A stretch of DNA of 64,000 nt from a virus: IMG/VR virus record IMGVR_UViG_3300028883_000033, positions 62,001 to 126,000 of that record. One strand, written 5' to 3'. The notes beneath the pieces are model-generated. The model made no database searches and was not told the origin of the DNA. It was given only the letters and a program-made list of their open reading frames with translations. Below, in pieces: positions 19,049-27,241 of the stretch; position 1 is the first letter of the stretch, and every line of letters begins with the position of its first letter. Made by a program: the position numbers and the translations under genes.

Positions 19049-19588
19049 TTATTCAGCGGACTTCTTTGTTGTACGACGCTTTGGCGCAGGAGCTGGAGCT
19101 TCTGCGGCAGCTGGAGCAGGGGCAGGTGCCGCCTGTGTGCCACGAATAGCAGCAGCTGCAGCATCGGCAGCCGCATTTGCAGCGGCCCGAGCTGCGATCT
19201 GAGCCTGTTCTTCCATAGCAGCGCGTGCCTCTTTACCGCGAGTATCAATAATACCTTCAGTACCGATAACACCTTCACGTGGTCTCATGCGCTTACCGTT
19301 AGGGGTAATCAGTTCAACGAGCTGGTGGAAGTAGGTTAGGGCATTAACGCCGTTATTCAGTGTAATCTGACTCATCAGATCCCAAAGCTCGAACGTGTTT
19401 GCGTTGCGGTTAGAAAGGATACGTGCAAGACGTCCTTTATCAATCTTATCCAGAGCGTTCAGTGGAAAGAAATAAATGTTACCAAGGCCGTCCTTTTTCA
19501 TAACGGCACATTCAGTGTATATACCGTCATTGGCAAGGTCAATCCAAAACAGATGCGGCATATTTCCAGGTTGCATACTTACGGCCAT
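19049..19588 (-). CDS. Hypothetical protein with Ala-rich tail (179 aa)
   Basis: The ATG at 19588 is chosen over the longer frame because AGGAG stands nine bases upstream. The first 110 residues form a compact domain (PHLFWIDLANDG, IYFFPLNALDKIDK, ELWDLMSQITLNNGVNAL). After residue 120 comes a long alanine-rich segment ending in proline-alanine and a basic KRRTTKKSAE tail. I do not recognise the family. It follows the PAAR-peptidase gene in the same late direction, so a tail or baseplate role is plausible. The low-complexity tail could bind nucleic acid or be disordered. Confidence 0.5.
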   Translation of the reverse strand: MAVSMQPGNMPHLFWIDLANDGIYTECAVMKKDGLGNIYFFPLNALDKIDKGRLARILSNRNANTFELWDLMSQITLNNGVNALTYFHQLVELITPNGKRMRPREGVIGTEGIIDTRGKEARAAMEEQAQIAARAAANAAADAAAAAIRGTQAAPAPAPAAAEAPAPAPKRRTTKKSAE

Positions 19589-19676
19589 CGTAAAATCTCC
19601 TATGTTTGTTATTATACAATTGGTTCGTTGGAAATATTTACGGTCGAACTTTAGGTGGGTAACCAATCAATTTGGG

Positions 19677-20762
19677 TTACCCCAGGCGCCTAAGACCGGG
19701 GGCATAAGATGAAGATGATACCTGAGTTAGAACTGATTTTCTATGTCCTGATGAGTTTGTACTGATGTGAATCCATGGGTTTTTTCCGAACCACTCTAAG
19801 ATAATCTGATCGTAGTCAAAATTGTCACGAATGTACTGTGCCAGATCATAATATTGCTGTCCGGTATTTCCTGTTCCGTGGAATGAGAAGAACTGAAGAT
19901 CAGTAGCTTGACCCTTATTATGCTGGCTACCGCCTGATTTGTTACGCCACCCTGACGTTATAACAAAGGGAGGAACGTTGGAATCGGCACGCAGCGGCTC
20001 GAGAACAGTTTTTGCGTGGAAGCACAGGTTTTGCAGTATCTGCTTCTGTGATAAACCACATGGCTGTGTTACAGCAGACGAGAACCTGTATGTACTCACT
20101 GCAGGGCCAATTGTAAGATCATATGCTGTGTAATTTGCTGATAATGCAACGCTTGACGCAAACGTGTCAAAATCGGGGTATGGTGGAGATCCAGTTGCCC
20201 AGCTAAAGCTAGCACTGAGATTATCAATGTCTGTGCAATTTGCTGCGGGTGGTATATTAGGCGGAGGTTGAACTGAATCCTGTTCTTGCTCGGTTATGGG
20301 TTTTACCTCAGAACTTGTGAATACTGTTTCGGCACCAGGATTAATCTCTTCAGGAACGTCATTGTTTTCGAATACGTATCGATCTTGTTCGGTTGGAATT
20401 ATCTTTCGTCCAGTACCCAAAGTTATGATTGGTGCCCCTGCCAGTGGTTCGCTGTTATCGAAAATCGCACCGCCACCGCCTCCATCGGTGAATACATTAG
20501 GAGAGCCAGCAACTCGGGGGTGCCCGCACGTGTCTGGATCGCCAGCACTATTCACCGGAATGTTTTCAGCAAATACCGTAGGACCGCCGTTCGCGGTGTT
20601 GGGGGAGCAGTGGATATTGCCATTGCTACATGCGGCGTCGGGAGATACGGAAGACCCGTCCGTTGAAACCAGCAGATTGTTAGCATACACGGTTCCTTGT
20701 GTGGTTCCGGTGACTGAGCCACCAGCGCTATTGGAATCTGTTAATCTGTGAGTTCTTGGCAT
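19677..20762 (-). CDS. PAAR-repeat spike tip fused to M15 peptidase
   Basis: Residues about 10-95 contain PAAR-like repeats: short V...G turns, the pair TVFAENIPVNSAGDP and TCGHPRVAGSPNVFTDG, and cysteines. This is the pattern of the sharp cone that caps membrane-piercing spikes. A Pro/Glu-rich linker (about 100-175) leads to an M15/VanY-type zinc peptidase at about 235-345, with SQHNKGQATD supplying His281 and Asp288 and WIHIS supplying His332. M15 enzymes cleave peptidoglycan cross-links. An AGGAGC ribosome site lies ten bases before the ATG, and a late promoter (minus, 20789-20796) precedes it. Together this suggests a spike that both pierces and digests the envelope during infection. Tip and enzyme are separate genes in T4. 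Confidence 0.7.
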   Translation of the reverse strand: MPRTHRLTDSNSAGGSVTGTTQGTVYANNLLVSTDGSSVSPDAACSNGNIHCSPNTANGGPTVFAENIPVNSAGDPDTCGHPRVAGSPNVFTDGGGGGAIFDNSEPLAGAPIITLGTGRKIIPTEQDRYVFENNDVPEEINPGAETVFTSSEVKPITEQEQDSVQPPPNIPPAANCTDIDNLSASFSWATGSPPYPDFDTFASSVALSANYTAYDLTIGPAVSTYRFSSAVTQPCGLSQKQILQNLCFHAKTVLEPLRADSNVPPFVITSGWRNKSGGSQHNKGQATDLQFFSFHGTGNTGQQYYDLAQYIRDNFDYDQIILEWFGKNPWIHISTNSSGHRKSVLTQVSSSSYAPGLRRLG

Positions 20763-20788
20763 GTATGGTTATGCTCCTATTTTGCCCC

Positions 20789-20803
20789 TATTTATCATAA
20801 ATA
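20789..20803. promoter_or_regulatory. Palindromic divergent late promoter pair
   Basis: TATTTATCATAAATA is a perfect 7+1+7 inverted repeat. Read on the minus strand it gives GATAAATA in front of the PAAR-peptidase gene. Read on the plus strand it gives CATAAATA in front of the holin-like gene. Both start codons lie within 35 bases. Confidence 0.6.
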
Positions 20804-20835
20804 ATTTCACGCTAATAACATATGGAGATGATAAA

Positions 20836-21294
20836 ATGAGCGGTCTAAAGGATATAGACAGTTGGCGCAAAGTACACCTAGCTGTCGCAGAATTTGTGGA
20901 TGCATGGCGAATAATTCCACGTGCCGTTGTTGTAGTGTTTAGTTATGGCGTATACGGCGTAACAACATGGTACATGAATCTAAAACCTTACATACTCGAA
21001 GGGTGTGTTAAGGCAGCAGAATCTGTTCCTACTGAGTGCATCGTTCAAGCCCCAACAACACAACATACAGCACTATTAACGGCAATGTTCGCGTTGGCGG
21101 CAGCGGTGTTCGCTTTTTATTCAAACAACGGTAGAAAGTGGAATGGATTTTCCCATTGGAATACCAACGAGTCGAAGACGTCAGAAAGTGTGTATTGGCG
21201 CGAGGGCGAAGAGAAGCCAGTTCAGGACGAGCGTAAGGACGCGGATCGTCAGGGCCGCGCTGTTATAGAGAATGCGCGCGGGAATGGCGGTTAA
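20836..21294 (+). CDS. Holin-like two-helix membrane protein (152 aa)
   Basis: The ATG at 20836 is preceded by TGGAGATGATAAA; the longer frame from 20761 has no ribosome site and would begin inside the divergent promoter region. Two hydrophobic helices are seen: IIPRAVVVVFSYGVYGVTTW and ALLTAMFALAAAVFAFYS. Between them is a short loop with PTTQHTA, and the charged C-terminal tail is typical of small phage membrane proteins. The pattern (DSWRK, DAWR.IPR, then PTTQ..A, then A..FA.Y.N.GRKW) recurs in many marine and soil phages and is sometimes annotated as holin. Its divergent pairing with a peptidoglycan peptidase fits lysis or entry, but the holin function is inference. Confidence 0.5.
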   Translation: MSGLKDIDSWRKVHLAVAEFVDAWRIIPRAVVVVFSYGVYGVTTWYMNLKPYILEGCVKAAESVPTECIVQAPTTQHTALLTAMFALAAAVFAFYSNNGRKWNGFSHWNTNESKTSESVYWREGEEKPVQDERKDADRQGRAVIENARGNGG

Positions 21295-22208
21295 CGACTA
21301 AACATCGGAACAAATTGTTCCGCTTGGTCTGCTACCTTCTTTAGCTCATACTTTCCAAGAAATTTCATAAAATGGAAGTATGAGAAAGTTCCAGGATCGT
21401 TAAGACCCGTTAGTACGGTCTTAACGATCCTTTCTTGTATGTCGTCTGGCTGGCTTTCAAGGTCCATCAGAAGCATGTTTTCATTGAACAGCTCTCTGAC
21501 TACAAACTCTTTTCCCGTCTGGTCCGTCCAACGTTCCATTAATAGATTGGCACGTTCGTATTCATCCTGATACGCTTTCAGAATTCGGGTTTTGCGTACG
21601 CGTGGTAGAGCGGATTGAACATTATCTCCCATATCACCACGCAGACACTTTTCAAACATGAATAGATCAGCGTCTCCGCCCCATTCATCAAGAGTCCTGT
21701 TCTTTCCTGTGGCTGGATCAATTAGTACTGTGTTCTTATGTCTGAGGAGCTGGATCATATCCTTATCTCCGCTAACAATAACGAACTCAGCATCATCATC
21801 AGTAACACTCAAAGTCTGGACGGCACCAGCGACTAGATCATCCGCCTCTAATCCATCACCAGCCAGAGTGATGATTGTAGTATGATCACGAATCATATCT
21901 TCAAAATCCCCGAGATGGCTGAGGAATAGCTCAAAGCGTTCCTTCTCTTTCGGAGTCATTTTTTGACGTCGTGTGCCTTTATACGGCTTTCCAGAAATAC
22001 ACACATCGGATGCGGTATATTCCTTTCGCCATGAGCTGCGGTCAAAGCACATAATGATCTTATGTGGCTTATAGTGCTTGAAGTATTTGTTGATTGTTAC
22101 TAACGCGGTGTGAGACGCCAGGCCTGCGACCGTGATATCATCTTCAGTTTTATGAGCGAAGAATGTGCGATATAGAATGTTCGTTACGTCGAGAACAAGG
22201 TATTTCAC
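21291..22208 (-). CDS. rnh: T4-type RNase H, 5'-3' exonuclease
   Basis: This 305-residue protein belongs to the FEN/5'-nuclease family. LVLDVTNILYR holds the first metal-binding Asp, IMCFDR the second, and AGDGLEADDLVAG with VIVSGDKDMIQLL the acidic clusters that bind two metal ions. LRGDMGDNVQSALPRV is the helix-hairpin motif that grips DNA. The enzyme removes RNA primers and flaps from lagging-strand fragments beside the clamp and polymerase. The length matches T4 RNase H (305 residues). It starts four bases inside the end of the upstream 127-residue gene, and its stop overlaps the convergent holin-like gene. Confidence 0.9.
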   Translation of the reverse strand: MKYLVLDVTNILYRTFFAHKTEDDITVAGLASHTALVTINKYFKHYKPHKIIMCFDRSSWRKEYTASDVCISGKPYKGTRRQKMTPKEKERFELFLSHLGDFEDMIRDHTTIITLAGDGLEADDLVAGAVQTLSVTDDDAEFVIVSGDKDMIQLLRHKNTVLIDPATGKNRTLDEWGGDADLFMFEKCLRGDMGDNVQSALPRVRKTRILKAYQDEYERANLLMERWTDQTGKEFVVRELFNENMLLMDLESQPDDIQERIVKTVLTGLNDPGTFSYFHFMKFLGKYELKKVADQAEQFVPMFSR

Positions 22209-22588
22209 TGAAACTCCCCATCTCCGTCAGCCTTTTCATCCATCTGATTTGCCATATCATAAAGGAGCATAGCAACCCAACGCTGAACGACTTGATCATC
22301 GTCAGCACCAGTTATTCCTTGTGTGCGGAGATATTCAACAAACGCATCATTCCACTCAAGTTCAACTCGAACACCTTGAGCGGTTTCAACCCAACCCTCA
22401 ATTTCGACCCACGGATCGTCGGATGCTTTCATCATCTCAACGTACTCGTCGTGTTCCTTCTTTTGTTGTTCGCGGCGAATCTTCGCTTCTTCTCTCTTGC
22501 GAGTTTCTTCGCTCTTCATCTCCTGAATGACCTGCGCCTTAATAGCAGCGATCATATCCTGGTCGATTTGTTTGTTGTCTTCGCTCAT
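22205..22588 (-). CDS. Hypothetical charged protein between clamp and RNase H
   Basis: This is a 127-residue protein with a long charged helix (KSEETRKREEAKIRREQQKK) followed by a compact acidic domain. Its final ATGA overlaps the RNase H start. No family is recognised. Its location between clamp and RNase H suggests a replication accessory function, for which the sequence itself gives no proof. Confidence 0.55.
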   Translation of the reverse strand: MSEDNKQIDQDMIAAIKAQVIQEMKSEETRKREEAKIRREQQKKEHDEYVEMMKASDDPWVEIEGWVETAQGVRVELEWNDAFVEYLRTQGITGADDDQVVQRWVAMLLYDMANQMDEKADGDGEFQ

Positions 22589-22594
22589 AATACA

Positions 22595-23317
22595 TTATAC
22601 CTGTGGTAGTACGTACACCGTCAAACCGTTAACAGGAAAGCTCAGAATGCCTTTTTGACCGATACTGAAAGTACCTTCCGGGTTGCTACGGAACAGTGCA
22701 AGTAGTGTCTTTGCGGGATATCTATGGGCAAATTTCGTTGTGGAGGCCACGTTGCCGTCATCATCCGGAACCAATTGAGCATCATCAGCGAATGTATGTT
22801 TAAACACATCATTGTTAACATCAACTAGCTCAAACGACACACCTTCGTTGCTAATGATGGATACGTTCTCGGCAGCCATCGCAGCTGCACCCTTCTGTAA
22901 GAGAGTTACAGCTTCGGAAGTTAGGTTCACTTGGTAACGGAGAACGTCATTGATTGAACGAGGCGCGTTGATTTTTGAAGGGTCGGCACAGCGATAATCA
23001 ATCTTAGTGCCTTTGCCTTTCAAAATTAGTGAAGTAGCAAATTCGCTATCGCCTTCATTCTTCGTGCTGTATTCGACTGAAAAGTTCTGGGTGGAGTTGG
23101 CGATTTCATATCGAGCCATCAACACATCAATTCGGTTGATACCGATGGAGTTAAACTCCATAGCTGGCACATCTTCATTCTGGAAGACTACAACTGTACG
23201 AGCATCATCCATTGCACGCACGGTGTTTGGTTCAATGATGATGTTGTCAATGCCAACAAGTTTAGCCGTTCTAACAACATTCAGAACGTAGGCAAGAGAT
23301 TCGGGTTTTAGTTTCAT
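22595..23317 (-). CDS. 45: Sliding clamp, gp45-like
   Basis: This 240-residue protein is close to the 228 residues of T4 gp45. The best anchor is CADPSKINAPRSI, matching the ADPS..AP segment of T4 gp45. The alternating strand-helix layout fits the two-domain clamp protomer, three of which would make a ring. It tethers the polymerase to DNA and, in T4 relatives, also activates late transcription from TATAAATA-type promoters. Gene order polymerase, DUF488 protein, clamp on the minus strand keeps the replisome genes together. The clamp loader genes are not in this window. Confidence 0.75.
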   Translation of the reverse strand: MKLKPESLAYVLNVVRTAKLVGIDNIIIEPNTVRAMDDARTVVVFQNEDVPAMEFNSIGINRIDVLMARYEIANSTQNFSVEYSTKNEGDSEFATSLILKGKGTKIDYRCADPSKINAPRSINDVLRYQVNLTSEAVTLLQKGAAAMAAENVSIISNEGVSFELVDVNNDVFKHTFADDAQLVPDDDGNVASTTKFAHRYPAKTLLALFRSNPEGTFSIGQKGILSFPVNGLTVYVLPQV

Positions 23318-23359
23318 CGGTATTATGTCCTATAGTTATAATTTTGTGGCGTTATTGTA

Positions 23360-23776
23360 CTAAAAGTCCAGCAGATCGTCAACTACACGTCCCTGCTGCT
23401 CTGCAGCTAATTCTGCTTCATTCTTCCATTCCGGTATCCACCACCCTGTTCGGTGTTCGATCCATTGAGTAAACAGGTGTCGGTGACAGAAATCGCGAGG
23501 CGATTCGTAGCAAAGAAAGAACGTGGGGTCTGGAGTACTATTCAGCCAAGAGATCAGTTTATCTGAATCGTAATTGAGGTTGGTAAGAAGTTTAAAGTAC
23601 AACCTTGTATATTCTTGATGATCAATTTTTCCTTCACGTAGGTTCATTATCATGTCCCACGTGGGAGCAAACTCCGGCATATGCTCGCCTTGAAACCAGT
23701 CAGGTGGTTTGCGACTAATTGAAATTGCATTGGGGTGTGACCCCTTCCGGGCATAATTTGAAGTGTATATTGCCAT
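23360..23776 (-). CDS. DUF488 protein with clamp-binding C-terminus
   Basis: This 138-residue protein contains FFLCYESPRDFCHRHLF, matching the C.E....CHR core of the DUF488 family, whose activity is not established. The last residues, RVVDDLLDF, nearly repeat the polymerase C-terminus (LLVDDLLDF). In RB69 and T4 the last residues of the polymerase are the peptide that binds the sliding clamp. The gene overlaps the polymerase stop (TGATG) and precedes the clamp gene by 43 bases. A protein that docks on the clamp through a copied tail is a strong inference. What the DUF488 domain does at the fork is unknown. Confidence 0.75.
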   Translation of the reverse strand: MAIYTSNYARKGSHPNAISISRKPPDWFQGEHMPEFAPTWDMIMNLREGKIDHQEYTRLYFKLLTNLNYDSDKLISWLNSTPDPTFFLCYESPRDFCHRHLFTQWIEHRTGWWIPEWKNEAELAAEQQGRVVDDLLDF

Positions 23777-26451
23777 CAGAAATCCAATAAATCATCCACC
23801 AGTAATTCTTGTCGGGACGGTGCCTTTTTTCCAATTGCCCTGAAAATGTTGTTCAGGGGATTATCGACGAGGCGCTGTATATGTGCATCACGGTCGATAG
23901 TGTACTTCTCTAAGAACCATTCAGGCACTTGTTCAATATCAACAGGAATGGCGATGCTCTTGAACTTACCATACTTCTGAGTCAGGTAGAAGACCTTGAT
24001 CTTCATCCCTGTCATAATTCGCATGCTCTCTTTATCGCCATATTCATCCAGACATTGGTTATAAAAGATTGATGCAGCTACATGCCCGGGTAACCGAGTA
24101 CCTTCGCCGTGGATCTTATACTCTTGCGTGTAGTGTTCAACTTTCTTAACGCCCTTTGGAAGTCCAATGGACATTACGTCATCAGTAGTTTTAATTGAGT
24201 CTTTATAGTCGACAATATCTTTAGCAATATCATCCCACTGATCGCCTTTCAGGTACCGTTCAACAAATCCGTTGAGCACTTTCGATACTTCTTTTGGAAG
24301 GGTGGTTTTCTTGGTGTCAAGACCCATTACCTTCATCTTGTCAACTTTATCGCCTTCGTTGTCGACGATATGTAAGATGTATCGTTTCTTATCCACAAAG
24401 ATGCCACGATCGGATACGATCTCACGACCACAGGCAATCTTGTCGTTGAATCCTTCAGTACTAAGGAATGTGTCTTCCATGAACCCCTGAAACGAATCGC
24501 TAACAAGCTCACCAACTTTATCAGCAAATTTTACTGCTTCGTCAATGTTCTCGGCGCGTGTAACAAAATAGCTGGAATCGGTATCGCCGTATACGACAGA
24601 CCATTTATCAGAATAACCAAAATGATCACGACCCTCATCGTCTTTAACATGAACGTCGGGTAGTGTGTATTCCCCATCAAGAATTTCACATGCCTTGGCG
24701 CACTGATGCAGAAGAATCATTCGTCCTGTGCCAGTAGTACTCTCTCCCATTCGCAGATCATAGAATCGGAAATACGCGTTTGTTAGAGCGCCGTAGAATG
24801 AGTTTAACTTGATCTTGTATACGTACTGGAGCTTATCATAATATGTTGCTTTAACTTTATCACCAGCTTCTTTTGCTTCGGCTTTCAGCCGCTGATATTT
24901 TTTGCGGGTAGCATACCAGTCTTCCAGGATCTTAGGAATAATTCCTTGCTTTTCTTGGCTGAACACTGTTCCATATCCACTAACAGCCCAGCCTTTCTCG
25001 ATGAACGTGTCACGCCACTCATCTGCAGTTGCTGTTATGGTTTGTCCTCGTAATCTTGGAGGAACTTGTGTCGCGTCATCAAACGTACACGTTAATGCAG
25101 CAGCGGATCCCTTTGCTATTTCTTCGCACGCTTTGATTCGCTCATCAAACTGACCCATTAATGTTTCCGGACTGATGTTGATAGCGCGAATAGCGGAAGG
25201 GTATAGAGAGTTGATGTCGATTGAACCTACATTCTCATGTAGACCAATCTGTGGTAGCAATACGAATGCGCCTTGGATACTCCCAGAGTCTTCAGACTTA
25301 TGGAAGTCGTTTACTATCAAACCACCTAGTTCATGATGGCAGTAGTTGACGGCAGCATATTCAGCGAGCTTCAGGGTTCCTGTGACGTACTTCCAGACGC
25401 CAGTAGATAGATGCATCATTTGGTTAGCAAGTTCAACATATCCTAGACGTTCTTCGAGACCCTGTAGGATCTCAGTATCACGGATGTTGTACCGAACGAA
25501 CCATGCAAAGTTATCGCGGTATAGTTTGGCTAATGACCCTTCATATTCCAACTTAGGTAAGTCGGTTAACATTTCATCGGCAATAGCTTCCAACTTGTAT
25601 GATGGGCGTTCAGCCATTTCATACTTACGAAACAGTACCATATAGTCAGCAGCAATACGTCCAAACGTATCGAGGGTGACGTTGATGTTACCCATCACCT
25701 CAACTTCGCGGAATTTTGGATCGGGTGCACCAGGGAACGACATCTTGCGGAAATACTTCTTGCCGAGTCTAAGCAATCGTTTTGCGATGTATGGGTGGTC
25801 AAAGAAGTCTGAGTTCCAACCACATATTACATCACTGTCCTCAATCTCATCGATCAAGTACATCAGCAGCTCTGTTTCATTTGCACAGAAGATAATCTCA
25901 AGCTCCATATCCGGAGGGAGCTTGGCTATGCTGTGCATCTGCTGAACGAAATCCTCAGGGGCTTCCCCCGCTTCCCAAGTATCGTCTGTTGGGTTCATTG
26001 TTGCAAGGTTTGGAGGAATTGCAAGAACAACATACTTGCGTTTCCACATATGCACCAATGCCACTGAGTTGATCACTGCATATGGATTTTGTATTGAAGC
26101 GAATCCGATTTCGGGTGAGTAATCCACCTCGATATCGAGAAATGTCATGTTTAACTTTGGTGCAGGAACGTTGTAGTAGTGCTCGGATAGCACTTTCATT
26201 TCCATTGGGATGTCAGATTCGAAAAGCTCAATGCCATCTGACTCAAGCCGCTCACGAGCTTGTTGGAATGTTCTTGTATCAGGAAACTCGTGACGTTTTA
26301 ACTTATCGCCATACATGCTGGTGTATGGTCCGTCGGGATCGCGGGTGTAGAAGTAATATGGAGCTCGAAATGTTTTCAGCTCTCTACCTTGATCGGTACG
26401 CTCCCAAACGAGAACGTCGTCTCTTATTCTTACGGCGTCTATGTAACTCAT
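23776..26451 (-). CDS. 43: DNA polymerase, family B, gp43-like
   Basis: This 891-residue protein matches T4 gp43 in length. The proofreading exonuclease shows Exo I (FLDIEVDY, Asp106 and Glu108), Exo II (CGWNSDFFDHPY) and Exo III (YNIRDTEIL). The polymerase shows motif A (DINSLYPSAI), motif B (KLNSFYGALTN) and motif C (VYGDTDSSYF). The C-terminal LLVDDLLDF is the expected clamp-binding tail. No intein or split is visible. A 58-residue gene ends five bases upstream, and the next gene overlaps the stop. Confidence 0.97.
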   Translation of the reverse strand: MSYIDAVRIRDDVLVWERTDQGRELKTFRAPYYFYTRDPDGPYTSMYGDKLKRHEFPDTRTFQQARERLESDGIELFESDIPMEMKVLSEHYYNVPAPKLNMTFLDIEVDYSPEIGFASIQNPYAVINSVALVHMWKRKYVVLAIPPNLATMNPTDDTWEAGEAPEDFVQQMHSIAKLPPDMELEIIFCANETELLMYLIDEIEDSDVICGWNSDFFDHPYIAKRLLRLGKKYFRKMSFPGAPDPKFREVEVMGNINVTLDTFGRIAADYMVLFRKYEMAERPSYKLEAIADEMLTDLPKLEYEGSLAKLYRDNFAWFVRYNIRDTEILQGLEERLGYVELANQMMHLSTGVWKYVTGTLKLAEYAAVNYCHHELGGLIVNDFHKSEDSGSIQGAFVLLPQIGLHENVGSIDINSLYPSAIRAINISPETLMGQFDERIKACEEIAKGSAAALTCTFDDATQVPPRLRGQTITATADEWRDTFIEKGWAVSGYGTVFSQEKQGIIPKILEDWYATRKKYQRLKAEAKEAGDKVKATYYDKLQYVYKIKLNSFYGALTNAYFRFYDLRMGESTTGTGRMILLHQCAKACEILDGEYTLPDVHVKDDEGRDHFGYSDKWSVVYGDTDSSYFVTRAENIDEAVKFADKVGELVSDSFQGFMEDTFLSTEGFNDKIACGREIVSDRGIFVDKKRYILHIVDNEGDKVDKMKVMGLDTKKTTLPKEVSKVLNGFVERYLKGDQWDDIAKDIVDYKDSIKTTDDVMSIGLPKGVKKVEHYTQEYKIHGEGTRLPGHVAASIFYNQCLDEYGDKESMRIMTGMKIKVFYLTQKYGKFKSIAIPVDIEQVPEWFLEKYTIDRDAHIQRLVDNPLNNIFRAIGKKAPSRQELLVDDLLDF

Positions 26452-26456
26452 GAATA

Positions 26457-26633
26457 TTAATGCATACTATCTTCGTCTGGATCAATCAACAGCAGTTCCA
26501 GACGAGCTTTATAATCCTCAACGATCTGCGAGAGGGTTTTTATTATTTCTCGTTGCTCGAGGTAGAGCTCGGCCCATAGTTCGGGATCGAGCTCCATATC
26601 CTCGGCAATCTCTTCCTTTGTTTGTGCTACCAT
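26457..26633 (-). CDS. Small acidic helical protein (58 aa)
   Basis: This short frame was found by reading the gap between polymerase and GroES. Its ATG lies one base after the GroES stop (TGAtATG), so it is probably translationally coupled. It is strongly acidic and helical (TKEEIAEDMELDPELWAELY) with a heptad-like C-terminal half and no recognised family. It fills the gap exactly, ending five bases before the polymerase start, which supports it being real. Confidence 0.6.
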   Translation of the reverse strand: MVAQTKEEIAEDMELDPELWAELYLEQREIIKTLSQIVEDYKARLELLLIDPDEDSMH

Positions 26634-26634
26634 A

Positions 26635-26916
26635 TCAGCCGTGAATGGCGAGAATTGCTTCTTCAGTTAGCACTAATAACTTCTCACCATCAACCTCAAT
26701 CTCTTCAGCATTAGCACTCATGTATGACACATGCTCACCAACTGCAATGGTTACAGGTGTGAACTTGCCTTTATCGTCATACTTGCCAGGACCGACATGA
26801 GTGATTGTTCCTGTGGATACTTTATCGGGAGTGACTAAAGCAATGCCACCTTTAGATTCGGTGGCTTCTTTATCAGGACGAATAGCGATTCTATCAGCTA
26901 GTAAACGCAAGCCCAT
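26635..26916 (-). CDS. GroES-type co-chaperonin
   Basis: This 93-residue protein matches GroES along its whole length. It starts with LLADRIAIRPDK, has a mobile loop with ESKGGIAL, then GTITHVGPGKYDDKGK, IAVGEHVSY and a closing KLLVLTEEAILAI. It caps GroEL and would let the host chaperonin fold phage proteins, as gp31 does for the T4 major capsid protein. Unlike gp31, it is readily recognisable as cellular-type GroES. It starts one base after the DsbA-like stop, in the polymerase operon. Confidence 0.9.
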   Translation of the reverse strand: MGLRLLADRIAIRPDKEATESKGGIALVTPDKVSTGTITHVGPGKYDDKGKFTPVTIAVGEHVSYMSANAEEIEVDGEKLLVLTEEAILAIHG

Positions 26917-26917
26917 C

Positions 26918-27214
26918 TTACGCAGCCTCGGAGTCGTTGGTCTTGCGACCCTCCACTACACTCTCGTACAGGAATTCGAAATGTTCATTTTCAGCCTGAA
27001 CGTCAGCATAGTTGTGCTTATACATCGTGGAAGCGAGTTTGCGAGTAACTTTTGCTTTGATCTCGAACTCTTCCTCAACCATCTTGGTGATGTCTTTGAT
27101 GTGCTCACGCTCATCGTCCATGCGCTGCATGCATGCAGTGATCTCAGCGAGCGCCTGCTTAAACTTCTGGCGGTCTTTGTCGTTTGTTGGAATTGGTAGG
27201 TGATGATCTGACAT
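26918..27214 (-). CDS. DsbA-like dsDNA-binding late regulator
   Basis: This 98-residue, mostly helical, charged protein has a core (REHIKDITKMVEEEFEIKAK, then KLASTMYKHNY, then EFLYESV) resembling T4 DsbA, a small double-stranded-DNA-binding protein bound near late promoters. A GGAGAATAATAAAA leader precedes the ATG. It is followed directly by GroES. The assignment is by remembered pattern, without alignment. The alternative is an unrelated small coiled-coil protein. Confidence 0.6.
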   Translation of the reverse strand: MSDHHLPIPTNDKDRQKFKQALAEITACMQRMDDEREHIKDITKMVEEEFEIKAKVTRKLASTMYKHNYADVQAENEHFEFLYESVVEGRKTNDSEAA

Positions 27215-27241
27215 TTTTATTATTCTCCGTGTTGTTATACG

